Below, one piece after another: positions 13,301 through 22,265 of a stretch of 64,000 bases of DNA (positions within the stretch are counted from its first letter, which is position 1; each line of letters opens with the position of its first letter). Origin of the DNA: Hirudo medicinalis (taxonomy: Eukaryota > Annelida > Clitellata > Hirudinida > Hirudinidae); the NCBI GenBank assembly GCA_011800805.1, contig MPNW01000273.1, forward strand, positions 54,598-118,597, read 5' to 3'. The position numbers were made by a program, and so were the translations under genes. Below the pieces are notes generated by a model. It ran no database searches. It worked only from the letters and a program-made list of their open reading frames with translations, and was not told where the DNA came from.

Positions 13301-16300
13301 AAAGATGAATGGTTTAAACAAAATAACAGTAACAATTGCTTTCTTTGCAGTTGGTCCACTGGCACATGCAGCATGGTTGCATGGTCTCCTCATTGGACTT
13401 AATGCCCTCCCTCAGCTGTTTGAATCTCTGCCTCTCAATCGAGCCAATCAACAACCATTTCTCTGCTCCTGAAAACTTTCTCTATGTGTGCACATCAGTA
13501 CACATTGTCCATGCTCTTCTCTCTGGATGTTGGTGTCAGATTATGATGATGATTATTTTTATTATTATTATTATTATTTGTTACAATGGTTATGGGTGAT
13601 TTTATTACTTCAGTTGTGGCTCATCCAGAGGGAGTGCTGACAGGACCTGCTCTTAATGACCATCCCCAGATGGTGCTCGATGGTATGTTAAGTTTCACTT
13701 TCACTCAGCTATGCAATCAAGTGTTGCTAATTGGTTAACTCTCTTTTTGAACGACATTTAAATAACGCACACTTCACAGTTGATCACAGACTGACTCACT
13801 GTTGATTGCAGAATTGAACCTGACAACAAGAACATGTGATTTGATGTGTGAGTTGATCCTCTGCCTGTCAACACACCTACACAATCCACCTTCTTCTTCC
13901 AATGAATGCCTCCCTTTGTACTTGAGAGCACCTTTCAGGAAGCTTGTTGTTGGTTAGTAAATGATGATGACGACGATGATGACACCTGAAAATTTTAATT
14001 TATTACTTTAGCACTGGGTCGGATACCTTTGGTCAACAGCTATGCCAGGACCCCCTCCCTGGTGTGGACCATGGGTTGGAGTCCAACCCCCACTGGTGGA
14101 AATAAAACCAAACTTCCCCCAATTCCTCTCGAGTTCCTCCAAGACAAAGATGTTCTGTCTGATTACATTTTCAGGGTTTCAGCCATTGGTCAGTTGATGT
14201 TTCAAAGATTTGTTGTGCATGTGTGGATTTTAAATTCATTTCATAACTAATCCATTAAGATGGCCTTCTTGCTTCCTTCATCATTCAAATTTGTGTTTTT
14301 AGGCTGGACAAATAGACATCAATTTGAAGAGACGTGGATGAGCCTATTGGCTGTCTTAAATCCCGTGACTCATGAAGATGCCCAATTGTCGCACGAGGTT
14401 GAGATAAACATTTATTTATTTCAGTATTTAAAAAATGGTCACATTTTAATGTAAAACATTATTTTGCCTTGAAGAATGAACTTCTGAGAATCTTTTATTT
14501 CAAAATCTTTTGACTTTTCAATTACATTTATTGCAATATTACTTTGACTGCAACATTATTAGAAAGTTTTAGATGAAAATTCTTAATATTATTTATAAAC
14601 TAATTTCTCCAGGAATGCTTGGAGAAAACCCAGTGTCAGATCCTGTCCATGAGGGCCATAACCTCCCTCATCCTCTCGACCACTCTCACTCCTTCTCCAG
14701 GCAATCCTTCTGTCAGCTTCTTCAAGCACAAACCAAGGAACGAGTTGCTCAGTTTTTTCAGATCCAAGTTCGTTTCGAATTGAATGTTATTTTAGAATAA
14801 AATTATTCCTAAATCTCATTAAAACAAGTTTACCATTAAAACAAAATTAAAAATTAATTAATTGCAAGGGTAAGGAATACTTCAGAATTTATTACGATTG
14901 CTTTCTATATTTAAACGTGCAAATAAATAATTTCTATGAATGACGACGATGATGACGATGTTAATAAACCTGATGCAATAACAGAGAAATGGTTAATGGT
15001 TTAATGCTGTCAGCAACTGTTTATTTCAGCAATGGGCAGAAACTGTTGAGAGTGAAGATGAAATTGGAGATGGATTTGTGGGGGTTGGTCTCAGATGAAC
15101 GGGTCGAGTTCGAGGGGACGTTTCCTCTCACGAGCAACTCTGAAAAAGAAATCGGGGATCTGTCATTTTCGCCTTCTCAGGTGCACCAAAATATGCCTCA
15201 ATCATGTTTGTTACAAACACATGCAAGTCATAAAGTTAAATACAATTAATGATGCTCACAATTAAAGAAATTAAAGAAGATTCATGCAGTCGCAGGTGAT
15301 GAAAGTAATAAAGTTGTTGTTCACAGCTAAGCACCTCCTACATCATTTCAATGCTGGGAGATGCCCAGGAGTCCAGCATCATTCAAATGGCAGATGCCAC
15401 ACCAACGTTAAACACCAATGGTTATCAACAACTTGAAAGTGAAACAGTGCAATCCAGCAATCTGGAAATAATGGCCCCTTCCGACCTGGGATTTCCATCT
15501 CCGACGACCTCATCGCAAGACATAGACATACGTTCGTGTCTCCAATTTCTGCTGGAGCTCTACAGTTCTTTCCTGGCATCATCATCATCATCGCCATCCT
15601 CGTCATCACCTTTGTCGCCAACTCCAAAGATTCCGTTGAATCTTCTCAACGAGACCGTCAGATCTGTGAGTCATTGTGATTATAAGGCAGTTGTCCTCGT
15701 GCTCGACCGAGTAATTAATTATTCATGAAGTAATTAATTATTCGTGGGGTAATCGTCGTTCAAGTAACTCTCCTTTTTTAACTCAGATTTTGTTGCTGTC
15801 TGATGTCTTCACTGATCGTGCCCAATACGAGTGGGTGTTGATGATGATGCTGGATATAACGAGGTGTCATCCAATGGAAGATGAGTTGTTGGCATGCTAC
15901 GTGGTTCTTGCTACGTGCAAGGCGGCTGCTGTTGTCGGATTGGTTGGATTACGTTTTTCTTTTGCTTATAAAAACTTTTAGAATCGTCGTGCCTCTGTGG
16001 GATGAAAGATGTTGCATCATTCAAATCAATCGGTCGTTGAACTTCCAGGATGCGGTGCTGTTCGAGAGAATTGTAAAACTCGTCGACATGAATTTAAGGA
16101 GCACTCACCTGCCCACTAAAATCTTCACTCTGTACGGAGGTCTTTATATTCTCGAGGCAAATCAGGGAGATCTGTTGTCTTCCCTCATCTCAATTTTTGT
16201 GGATTACCTCCTCAAATCCCTCAGTGGTTTCACACCGTACGTTAATTAATTCAAGTCGCCATCTGTTCATTCTTATAAATGTTCTAAATCACCATCTATT

Positions 16301-19300
16301 TTTTTATATATTTACTAGAAATCACTCTCAATTAAATTCAATTTCAATTGACCATATTCCATCAGCGATTGTTTGTAAATCAACCTTTCAAACGTATGAA
16401 ATTTATTAGAACTTGGGACTGATCGGTTTTAGCAACAGTCTATCGAATTCAATTGAGCTTGAAATTATTATTCCAAGTTATACATTCTTATCATTTGATG
16501 AATTATGTGTTAAATACTAATATTGTATATTCATTGTTTTTGTTTAATAGTTAATATTAATATTTACAAGGTCAACCATCCACAGCCAACAACATGCCCT
16601 GGTCATGTGGTCTTTATCCTTTTACATTTTAGAGAATTTTCATGACCAAGTCAAAGACCTGGAATTTCCTGCCAAGTTTTACCAGGTGAGGTGAATGAAG
16701 TGTTTTTGTTGAAAACAAATCCTTCTCTTCAAACATTTCAACTCTTGCCAATATTTCGTCATTTGTTCTGCATGTCTGCAGATTACAACGATGATGACGA
16801 GAATGATAACAATTGCAGATCTGCACCTCGATGATATCCACATATCAGGACTCAACCCCTCTGCCAATCTTCTCTTGCATCCTTACTGGGCTTGAAAGAC
16901 TTGCCATCTCACAATCACTTGACCTTGAATGTCTTGTCAAGTTAGCCACTGAGAGGTATCACAATCAGCACTGCATCCATACAAAATTGGTTGTAGATGT
17001 TTTTGTTTTGTAGTTAACCAATCATTTGAGTGCCTTATGTATCTGAATAGGATGTGAAGGCACTTTTTAATCGCTCTACCATTTATATGGCACCCCCACC
17101 CGGGGGGGGGGGGCACTCCCTGTCTGTGCAAGCTGGGTTGCGAACACGACTGTCGCCTTTACTGCATCATGCAGGAATGCATCCCATTGACCAGACCTGC
17201 ATGCCCAACTTGATGTTTATTGTATTAATGCATTTTATAAATATCCAATAAAAATGAAACTCATCGTGATGCCGGTGGTAATGCTGGATGTATCAGGGAG
17301 CCTTTTCAGGAGTTGGTTACAGGCTCCAGGACCAAGCATTTAAATAAAAATTCACTATTTATTTACTAGTATGACAAAGAATGGCCTATCAACCAATCAC
17401 AACCATTAACATGTCTTCAAAGTTTTTTTAACTTTTTCAACCTACAGATTCTGCCAGCAAAACACTCAGAGATCTCTTATGGCCTTCAATTTGATGGTCA
17501 CTTGTATGTATGTTGGTGAGTAAACCTAACGTTGCACAGCTTTTTAGATTTTAGAAGCAGAGGCTTCTGTTGTTGCTTGGGATTTAAAGGCATAAATCCA
17601 AAGTTGCATTGCAAGCATAACTCAATTTTTAATGCAATTATTGAATGCACTCTTCTAAAAAATCAAATTGAAATCACTTCATTCTTTCACTCAAGATTTT
17701 TTGAAACCAAAAGAGCAAGCAAACATGAGAGAAAAAGATGAAGAAAAGAAAGACTTTATGTCCGATGCCGACGCATCCATGAAAATCATGGAGAGAGTCA
17801 CCGTCATATTTGATAGGTAGGAATGATACAAATGAAAATAGTTCAATTTATCTATCACATTGGCTTCAGGGATGCTGAAGCTAAGTGATGATTTTCATGG
17901 AATCCAGGGACATGAGTGGAAACACAAAAACAAGGTTTCACCTAGATATGGAGTACTTACAAACTCTGACTTGTGCTCGAGTATTACTCAAGTACTAATT
18001 TCACGTAATTGTACTCGGGCCTCGAGTGTTCGCACTTATACTTTCGTGGATTCTTTCCATGTCATTAAGAAGCATGTTTATTGAGACTGATTGCTTCAGG
18101 ATATTTGTGTCTCTGTTTATGGCGTATTGGATCATTCATGATATTTAAATAATGTTCATTTTGATGTGACAATGATCTTTAGTTTAATGTCTTATTGGGC
18201 ATCACTATGAACGGTTTATTAACCAATAATAACAATATTATTCCAAGTCTTGGTATGGATGGATGGATAGACAGACAGATAATAGATAGGTATTATTATT
18301 ATTATTATTTTAATTATTATTAATAATATTAGCATAGTTAAACATGTCAATTCTGCCTATGTTCATATATTATTATTTTTTTTATATTTTATTTATTATC
18401 AACTTCTGTCAAGGGGTCGTTCGAGAGAAGGAGGCTGTGCTATTAAGCAATCCCCTTCTTAACTTGAAGCAAAGTGATGTGTCAGCCCATAGTAGACGTT
18501 TCCACGAGTTGGTTGGTTAAGTAATCTGAGTCTTTCCATGTACGGATGAGAAGCCACTGATACGTTCAATCCTGTGGATAACATGCTTTTTATGGGGATT
18601 CCATAACAGAGATCAATATTCGAAAATGGGTCTCATATAAGTACAAAATGCTCTTTTGAGAACGTCTTGATTACTAGCTGTGAAAGAAGAAAGTATCATT
18701 TGGGAGATTGTGGCAGCATTTTTGGTAATGTTGTCGATGTGTTTATCAAAACAGAAAGAGGAATCAGTTAAAATACCTATGTCCTGAATCATATCGATCC
18801 TTGTTTGTGGCTGTTGGTGTGGAAATCATACAAATTCAAACTTCTTTTGCAGCCAACCAATGGAAAAACATTTTTCAGGAGCAGATTGAAATTGCCATTT
18901 GTCATTCCATTCCAATATCTTATCTAATTTTGTTGAGTTGGGGACCAATTATAAAGCTTCACAGCAAAGAGCCTACAGGTAGTGTTGGAGTTTAGAAATA
19001 AAAAGGACATGTCGCTCAATGTCCATTGCATCTTAATGGAGCTGATGTTGTTCCATCGGAGACGGTTCGAAATCTTGGGTCCTATTTCGGGCTTGACAGT
19101 GGATGAGCATGCAAAAAGGGTGTCTGCAGACTGTTATGCAACACTTCATGTTCTTAGAGAAGCAGAGCCATTCATCCCGCACAACACATTCATTACCCTG
19201 GTAGTGCAATTCATTCTGACAAAACTTGATTACTGCAACTCTTTGCTTATAAATGTCAGTAGCAGGGCTCTCCATCATTACCAGGACGTGTTGAACGCAG

Positions 19301-20323
19301 CGGCAAAGCTTATCTCTGGATCCATGACCTCCGAGCACATCATACCGGTATTGAAAAGTCTACACTGGCTCAAAATACCCTACAGGATATCATAAAAAAA
19401 TTTCTTCAATAATATATAAAGTTATATCCAAAATTTCTCTCCTATACACTGGCTAAAACAACAACAATATCCGAACGATCACCCCTTCGCTCTTTATCTC
19501 ATCCCATGTTCCTGATCCGAGGTCCCCTAGTGTCAGGTTTGGTGACAGCTCCTTCTAAGTCAGTGGTCCTAGAACATGGAATGCCCTCCAAGTTTATATT
19601 CAAACTGCCACCACACCTGAGCTCTTTGGTTTTCAGTTAAAGGCTTATTTTTTTATGAGTGCTACTCATAACAAAATTACACTAGCCTACTATTTATGTT
19701 TTATTTGCATGTTTTTAATTTTAATCAATTTTATTTCCGTATTTACTCATTCACTTGATTTTTGTTTATTCAACTGCCTTCTGACTGCTCTGCCTAGGAT
19801 GCATAAGGCACTTTAAATATTGGCTGATTGAATTTGAATTTATGTAGAGTAGAAATAGGGTCGGCCCTAAAACACTACCCTGAGGAACTGGTGAATGTGA
19901 TTTCGTCAGAAATAAAGCCATCGATGGCAACTCTGAGTCCTTGAATTAAGAACATCTCTTGGCTTTTGTTGTTGCTACCAAGACCATACGCAGATAATTT
20001 TCATTAATTTAACAGACAGAATCAAAGGCCTTACGAAAATCCAAATAAATGGTATCCATATTTTGTTTGTTCTGAATGGTGTCAGTCCATTGCTGGATGC
20101 ATTCAATAATAGTGCTATTATTATTATTGTTATTATTTTATTTATTGTTGTTGTTGTTGTTATTAAGTATTACATATAAATCNGTGTGCCACAAAACTTA
20201 AAAAGATCACTTTTAACGAGACCGTTTATTAATTTCAACAAAAAAAACACTTTTATATATACAAGAATATTTCATTAATGCAAGAATTTTATTATTATTA
20301 TTATTATTATTGTTGTTGTTGTT

Positions 20324-20356
<33 letters not shown>

Positions 20357-22265
20357 ATTGTTATTGCTATTGTTATTGTTATTTACTAATAACGTTGTTA
20401 TGTTGTTGTTGTTGTTGTTGTTGTTGTCAATAAGCAATCAATCAAGTTGGCTATAGACTGAAGTTTCCTGGCCAATCATTGAGATACTCCATGCCTATGG
20501 GAATTTGGAAATCTCTTGTTGTCCATGTATCAACATTTTAATCCTTTTTTTTTTTGGATGGTCACCAAACTGAGACAGTCTCAAATAATGTTATCTATCT
20601 GAAGAAAACAAACTGCTGCTAATTCAAAATTGAAAAATAAAAAGTAGCGGTAGACCAAGGACAAGTGCTTTGGTGCAGTGGCTGAGAAAACTGGCATCTT
20701 TTAATAGCTGAAAATTTGAAATGAAAACAATTCAAATAACGATAATAATAATGAATGCCATTATTATATTATATAATATTAGTACTAATTGTTACTTTTA
20801 TTTTTTCATGAAAATCCACGACTTGGATTAAAGCATGTCAATTCTGCCTCTCTGTTGTGTTCGTAATGTAAAGGAAAATTATTTTTTAATTCTAATTAAA
20901 ATTTTTTTAATTCTAAATTTGTTTGCCATAATTTTTAAGTGCTTAAGGTATATTTTAATCCTTAATTATGTAATTTATGTAGTGTGGAGCTATATGCAAG
21001 TTGGCTCAAAGGGTTGCTTTCCTGCATGGCATGTAGCATTAGTGGCAACAGACCTTAATGTGTTGTGTTTGAAACCCATCCTGCACTGCAGGAAGGAGTG
21101 CTATATAAATGGTTAACAAAATTTGATGGTAGACTTATAATATATATAAATGAATTGCATAGAGTCATGAACTAAGGAGGGAATTGGGAATTTGATGTGT
21201 GTTTTGGAAACAATTAATGGCCAAAATTAACGTGACATGTCTTTTGGGTGACAGTTTATAATTGGAAATAACTTCCATTGTTGAACTTGTGGTAAATAAC
21301 AATTGACTTGGCAAGCTAAATAAACCATGTTCAGGTTTATGAGACTAAGATTTTAGTCTTGATAAGTTAAATTCTAATAAATTTGCTAAAATGCCCCAAC
21401 AATAAAAGTTTAAGAGGTGTTTTTCTGCTAGAGTCTTGATTAGTTATGATTTGAGAAAATAATATAATTTGATTTAATTGAAGCTCAGATGTTTAACTTC
21501 CAGGGTTAGGAAAGGCTTGCCCCGTGAGGCCACAACAATCATGAAAGTTCTTCCTTTGATGTTGGTTGACTTCTTTGAAGGTCACGAAATCATGAACAAA
21601 ATCATTGTCGAATTCCTCAGCAACCAACAACCACAGACTCAACTCTTTGCAAGACTTCTTTTCCAGGTTTAAATTACTCTTTTTTTCCATTCATTTAACT
21701 GTTGCACTGCTTTCATTTTTGTGTTTTGAAGAACTTTGTTGATTAAACAGCAGTTATGAAACATTATTTATTGAAAGTTTCCAATTAACAATGATTGAAA
21801 GGTGTTTGAACACCTGTCGGAGGTGGGCCAATCACAACTGGTCATCAATTGGGTCATGCTGTCGCTCTCCAACTTCACTCAAAAGACTCCACTGGCAATG
21901 GCTGTATGGAGTCTGACTTGTGTCTTCATCTGTTCATCTGGGAATCATTGGCTCAGATCCATGTATGATTTCATTTTAACTGTTTTATGAGTTACTTTCT
22001 TTGCATTAAATATGCAGGATTGTTGCTTTATACTGTTGTTGTGATTGTTTGCAGCTTCCCTCTGGTCATAAGAAGGGTTGGCCTGATGGAACAAATGGAT
22101 GTTCACCTTTTCAAAACGTCGGCCATCAACTTTTACAAAAACCTTCTAACTAACAACGAAAGTCATGCAGAATCCTTCCTTGTGATCTTCCAAGCTGTGG
22201 CACCTCTTCATCCAGATGCACCTTATAAAGAACTCCTTGATTCCATCAAAACTCTCAAGTTTTAG
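51..22265 (+). CDS. HTT: Huntingtin (3' three-quarters of gene, 43 exons in window)
   Basis: Huntingtin is a giant HEAT-repeat scaffold acting in vesicle transport, autophagy and, with HAP40, as a stable complex. Forty-three exons, totalling about 6.27 kb of coding sequence (about 2,090 residues), can be joined with matching phases. They follow human huntingtin from the GCCEALCLLS region to the C-terminus in unbroken order. Diagnostic blocks include RLFEPLVIKALKQY-like (7260s), CLLDSDQ (7380s), ELETQREVVVSMLLKLL (8545s), PLVNSYARTPSLVW (14020s), FEETWMSLLAVL (14320s), CLQFLLELYS (15540s), LVLATCKAAAVVG (15900s), IHSQQHALVM (16580s) and EFLSNQQPQ (21610s). The stop is TAG at 22263-22265. The N-terminus is outside the window. 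The individual exons are given in the block entries. No frameshift or internal stop is needed, so the gene looks functional. Confidence 0.95.
2195..2415. repeat. Two-copy tandem repeat, about 120-bp unit, in the retroelement tail
   Basis: GAGGCTCTCTTTGGCCTT occurs at about 2206 and again at about 2326. In both copies GAAAGCTCTCA, TGGCTT and then TTCA/TTCAC follow some 70-80 bases later. The repeat lies directly downstream (in minus orientation) of the retroelement fragment, so it is probably its 3' untranslated region. Confidence 0.65.
2440..3385 (-). pseudogene. Non-LTR retrotransposon C-terminal fragment (R2/NeSL-type)
   Basis: The minus strand encodes an open segment (3337-2501) of about 278 residues. 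Sense reading continues upstream in another frame to about 3385 (SILEEYKLSKIRTQWTL), showing a frameshift. The core reads LAFVIRSVYDQLPSRDNLQ and KWGLVEDTKCGPC, then a CCHC zinc-binding arrangement (C-x2-C-x7-H-x4-C, ending VFSNC) and GRSTWRHNQVLREVCEAA. This is the downstream part of reverse-transcriptase proteins in site-specific-type non-LTR retroelements, between RT and the restriction-like endonuclease. No RT catalytic domain precedes it, so it is a 5'-truncated, inactive copy. The surrounding GC content is far above that of the intron, a sign of insertion. Confidence 0.75.
3613..4295 (+). CDS. HTT: Huntingtin exons, block 2 (3 exons)
   Basis: Exons at about 3613-3795, 3964-4123 and 4235-4295. 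The first (TLTVLSQLLELATLNEVSRC) corresponds to human DVLSQILELATLQDIGKC. The second begins LLRSIFGTNMAS, matching human LLKTLFGTNLAS. The third is short (SCDRIQPALMAKIFSKSDK) and is supported only by splice signals and weak similarity to the human segment before RLFEPLVIKALKQY, so it is the least certain exon of the gene. A 2.2-kb intron with a retrotransposon remnant precedes this block. Confidence 0.8.
5220..5620 (+). pseudogene. Reverse-transcriptase fragment of a non-LTR retroelement
   Basis: The plus strand, read through stops and frame changes, gives INLALMDDVVLITR, which resembles the YADDxxLIA catalytic motif with the first residues changed. VSQSLESVGLVLKTKN, a conserved downstream RT segment, follows at a normal distance. 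Further on are ECYKYLG and KPHLRNLLPP, as in R2/NeSL-type RTs. Stops and shifts mean it is dead. It lies opposite in strand to the copy at 2440-3385. Confidence 0.6.
5915..5967. repeat. TA and CA/CG dinucleotide microsatellite
   Basis: A short (TA)n run is followed by (AC)n interrupted by GC steps, inside an HTT intron. Confidence 0.9.
7105..7140. other. tRNA B-box-like palindromic motif
   Basis: GGGATTCGAATCCATG resembles the T-arm and RNA polymerase III B box of tRNAs (GGTTCGAATCC). No cloverleaf was found around it on either strand, so it is at most a relic of a tRNA-related repeat. Confidence 0.25.
7247..10983 (+). CDS. HTT: Huntingtin exons, block 3 (12 exons)
   Basis: Exons at about 7247-7401, 7857-7912, 8131-8279, 8469-8605, 8705-8815, 8991-9113, 9432-9676, 9745-9878, 9980-10175, 10323-10392, 10536-10642 and 10908-10983. 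The 56-base exon at 7857 encodes IFIGFVLKQIELIETGQS, nearly identical to the human segment. It is found only by phase and homology, since it lies inside a longer open frame. Exon 8131 carries SKVIQLCDGI. Exon 9980 carries NDYLRWWRAKF, equivalent to human TDYRWWAEV. Helical HEAT repeats run throughout. The 9878/9980 junction was chosen because it restores the frame through a 101-base intron. Confidence 0.9.
11208..14188 (+). CDS. HTT: Huntingtin exons, block 4 (10 exons)
   Basis: Exons at about 11208-11396, 11571-11647, 11917-12052, 12321-12440, 12501-12697, 12912-13140, 13351-13532, 13614-13682, 13812-13952 and 14012-14188. Block 11208 (RRTLKCLETTHPRAVGEMLK) matches human [20 protein letters not shown]. 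Exon 11917 is acidic and variable, as is the human counterpart. Exon 12912 has AELARAVQAYLEF, matching human PTLARALAQYLVV. Exon 14012 has IPLVNSYARTPSLVWTMGW, one of the best-conserved segments of the family. Intron 12441-12500 is only about 60 bases. Confidence 0.9.
14303..17816 (+). CDS. HTT: Huntingtin exons, block 5 (10 exons)
   Basis: Exons at about 14303-14397, 14613-14767, 15030-15180, 15327-15665, 15787-15942, 16049-16236, 16571-16685, 16819-16955, 17448-17515 and 17696-17816. Exon 15327 begins with a variable linker and holds a poly-serine run coded by TCATCA repeats just after CLQFLLELYSS. The human protein also has a serine-rich loop here. Exon 15787 carries DELLACYVVLATCKAAAVVG and exon 16571 HSQQHALVMWSLSFYILEN, both hallmark C-HEAT segments. 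Exon 17696 ends MERVTVIFDR, matching human MERVSVLFDR. Phases agree at each join checked. Confidence 0.9.
17029..17206 (-). mobile_element. tRNA-like SINE, copy 1
   Basis: In minus orientation this begins GGGCATGCAGGTCTGGTCAA, has a B-box-like GTTCGCAACCC, and ends GATTAAAAAGTGCCTTCACA and AGGCACTCAAA. It shares this order with copies near 20990, 27940, 38870, 43690, 55840/56270 and 57710. It contains a 12-G run absent from other copies. It lies in an HTT intron. Confidence 0.7.
18400..20130 (-). pseudogene. Decayed LINE reverse transcriptase, interrupted by another LINE
   Basis: On the minus strand, 20130-19845 gives YLDFRKAFDSV followed by VPQGSVLGPTLFLLYI, the RT domain A-side and conserved PQG motifs of jockey/CR1-like non-LTR elements. 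The same protein resumes at about 18970-18400 with IDNITKNAATISQMILSSF, VLKRAFCTYMRPIFEY and SLLWNPH, the standard RT C-terminal segment. The FADD catalytic segment expected between them is missing or displaced by the foreign plus-strand element at 18985-19840. Stops are present, so it is inactive. Confidence 0.75.
18985..19840 (+). mobile_element. LINE 3' end (CR1/jockey-like RT C-terminus), nested insertion
   Basis: The plus strand 18982-19395 encodes GLTVDEHAKRVSADCYATL, FILTKLDYCNSLLINVSS, LNAAAKLISGS and IIPVLKSLHWLKIPYRI. This is the characteristic C-terminal tail of CR1/RTE-type LINE reverse transcriptases (LDYCNSLL...LHWLP...RI). A frameshifted continuation near 19560-19650 reads GPRTWNALQVY. 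The 5' part is absent, as is usual for truncated LINE insertions. It interrupts the minus-strand LINE, so it is the younger insertion. Confidence 0.8.
20285..20430. repeat. (TTG)n/(TTA)n microsatellite
   Basis: About 140 bases of TTA and TTG triplets with few interruptions. The minus strand reads as poly-asparagine, which is not a gene. A related shorter tract lies at 20115-20165. Confidence 0.95.
20995..21115 (+). mobile_element. tRNA-like SINE, copy 2
   Basis: It has an A-box-like TTGGCTCAAAGGGTTG, a B-box-like GTTTGAAACCC about 65 bases later, then CCTGCACTGCAGGAAGGAGT and GCTATATAAATGGTTAAC. The 3' tail seen in copies 1 and 3 is missing. Confidence 0.7.
21504..22265 (+). CDS. HTT: Huntingtin exons, block 6 (last 3 exons)
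   Basis: Exons at about 21504-21666, 21802-21962 and 22055-22265, after a 3.7-kb intron. The first reads MNKIIVEFLSNQQP, the second [20 protein letters not shown] (human [20 protein letters not shown]), and the last IRRVGLMEQMDVHLFKTSA through to SIKTLKF and the stop. The C-terminus aligns to the end of human huntingtin, so the protein is not truncated. No AATAAA was seen close downstream, so the polyadenylation site is unknown. Confidence 0.95.

Larger units (their letters stand above)
17817..21503. other. 3.7-kb HTT intron packed with nested retrotransposons and microsatellites
   Basis: No HTT exon is seen. It contains a minus-strand LINE (18400-20130) split by a plus-strand LINE 3' end (18985-19840), a (TTG/TTA)n block (20285-20430), a SINE (20995-21115) and AT-rich filler. 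One ambiguous base lies near 20183. Confidence 0.8.

Noticed and set aside
20213..20437. Open minus-strand frame of mostly asparagine
   Set aside because: It is a translation of the (TTG/TTA)n microsatellite, with no splice context or non-repeat domain.
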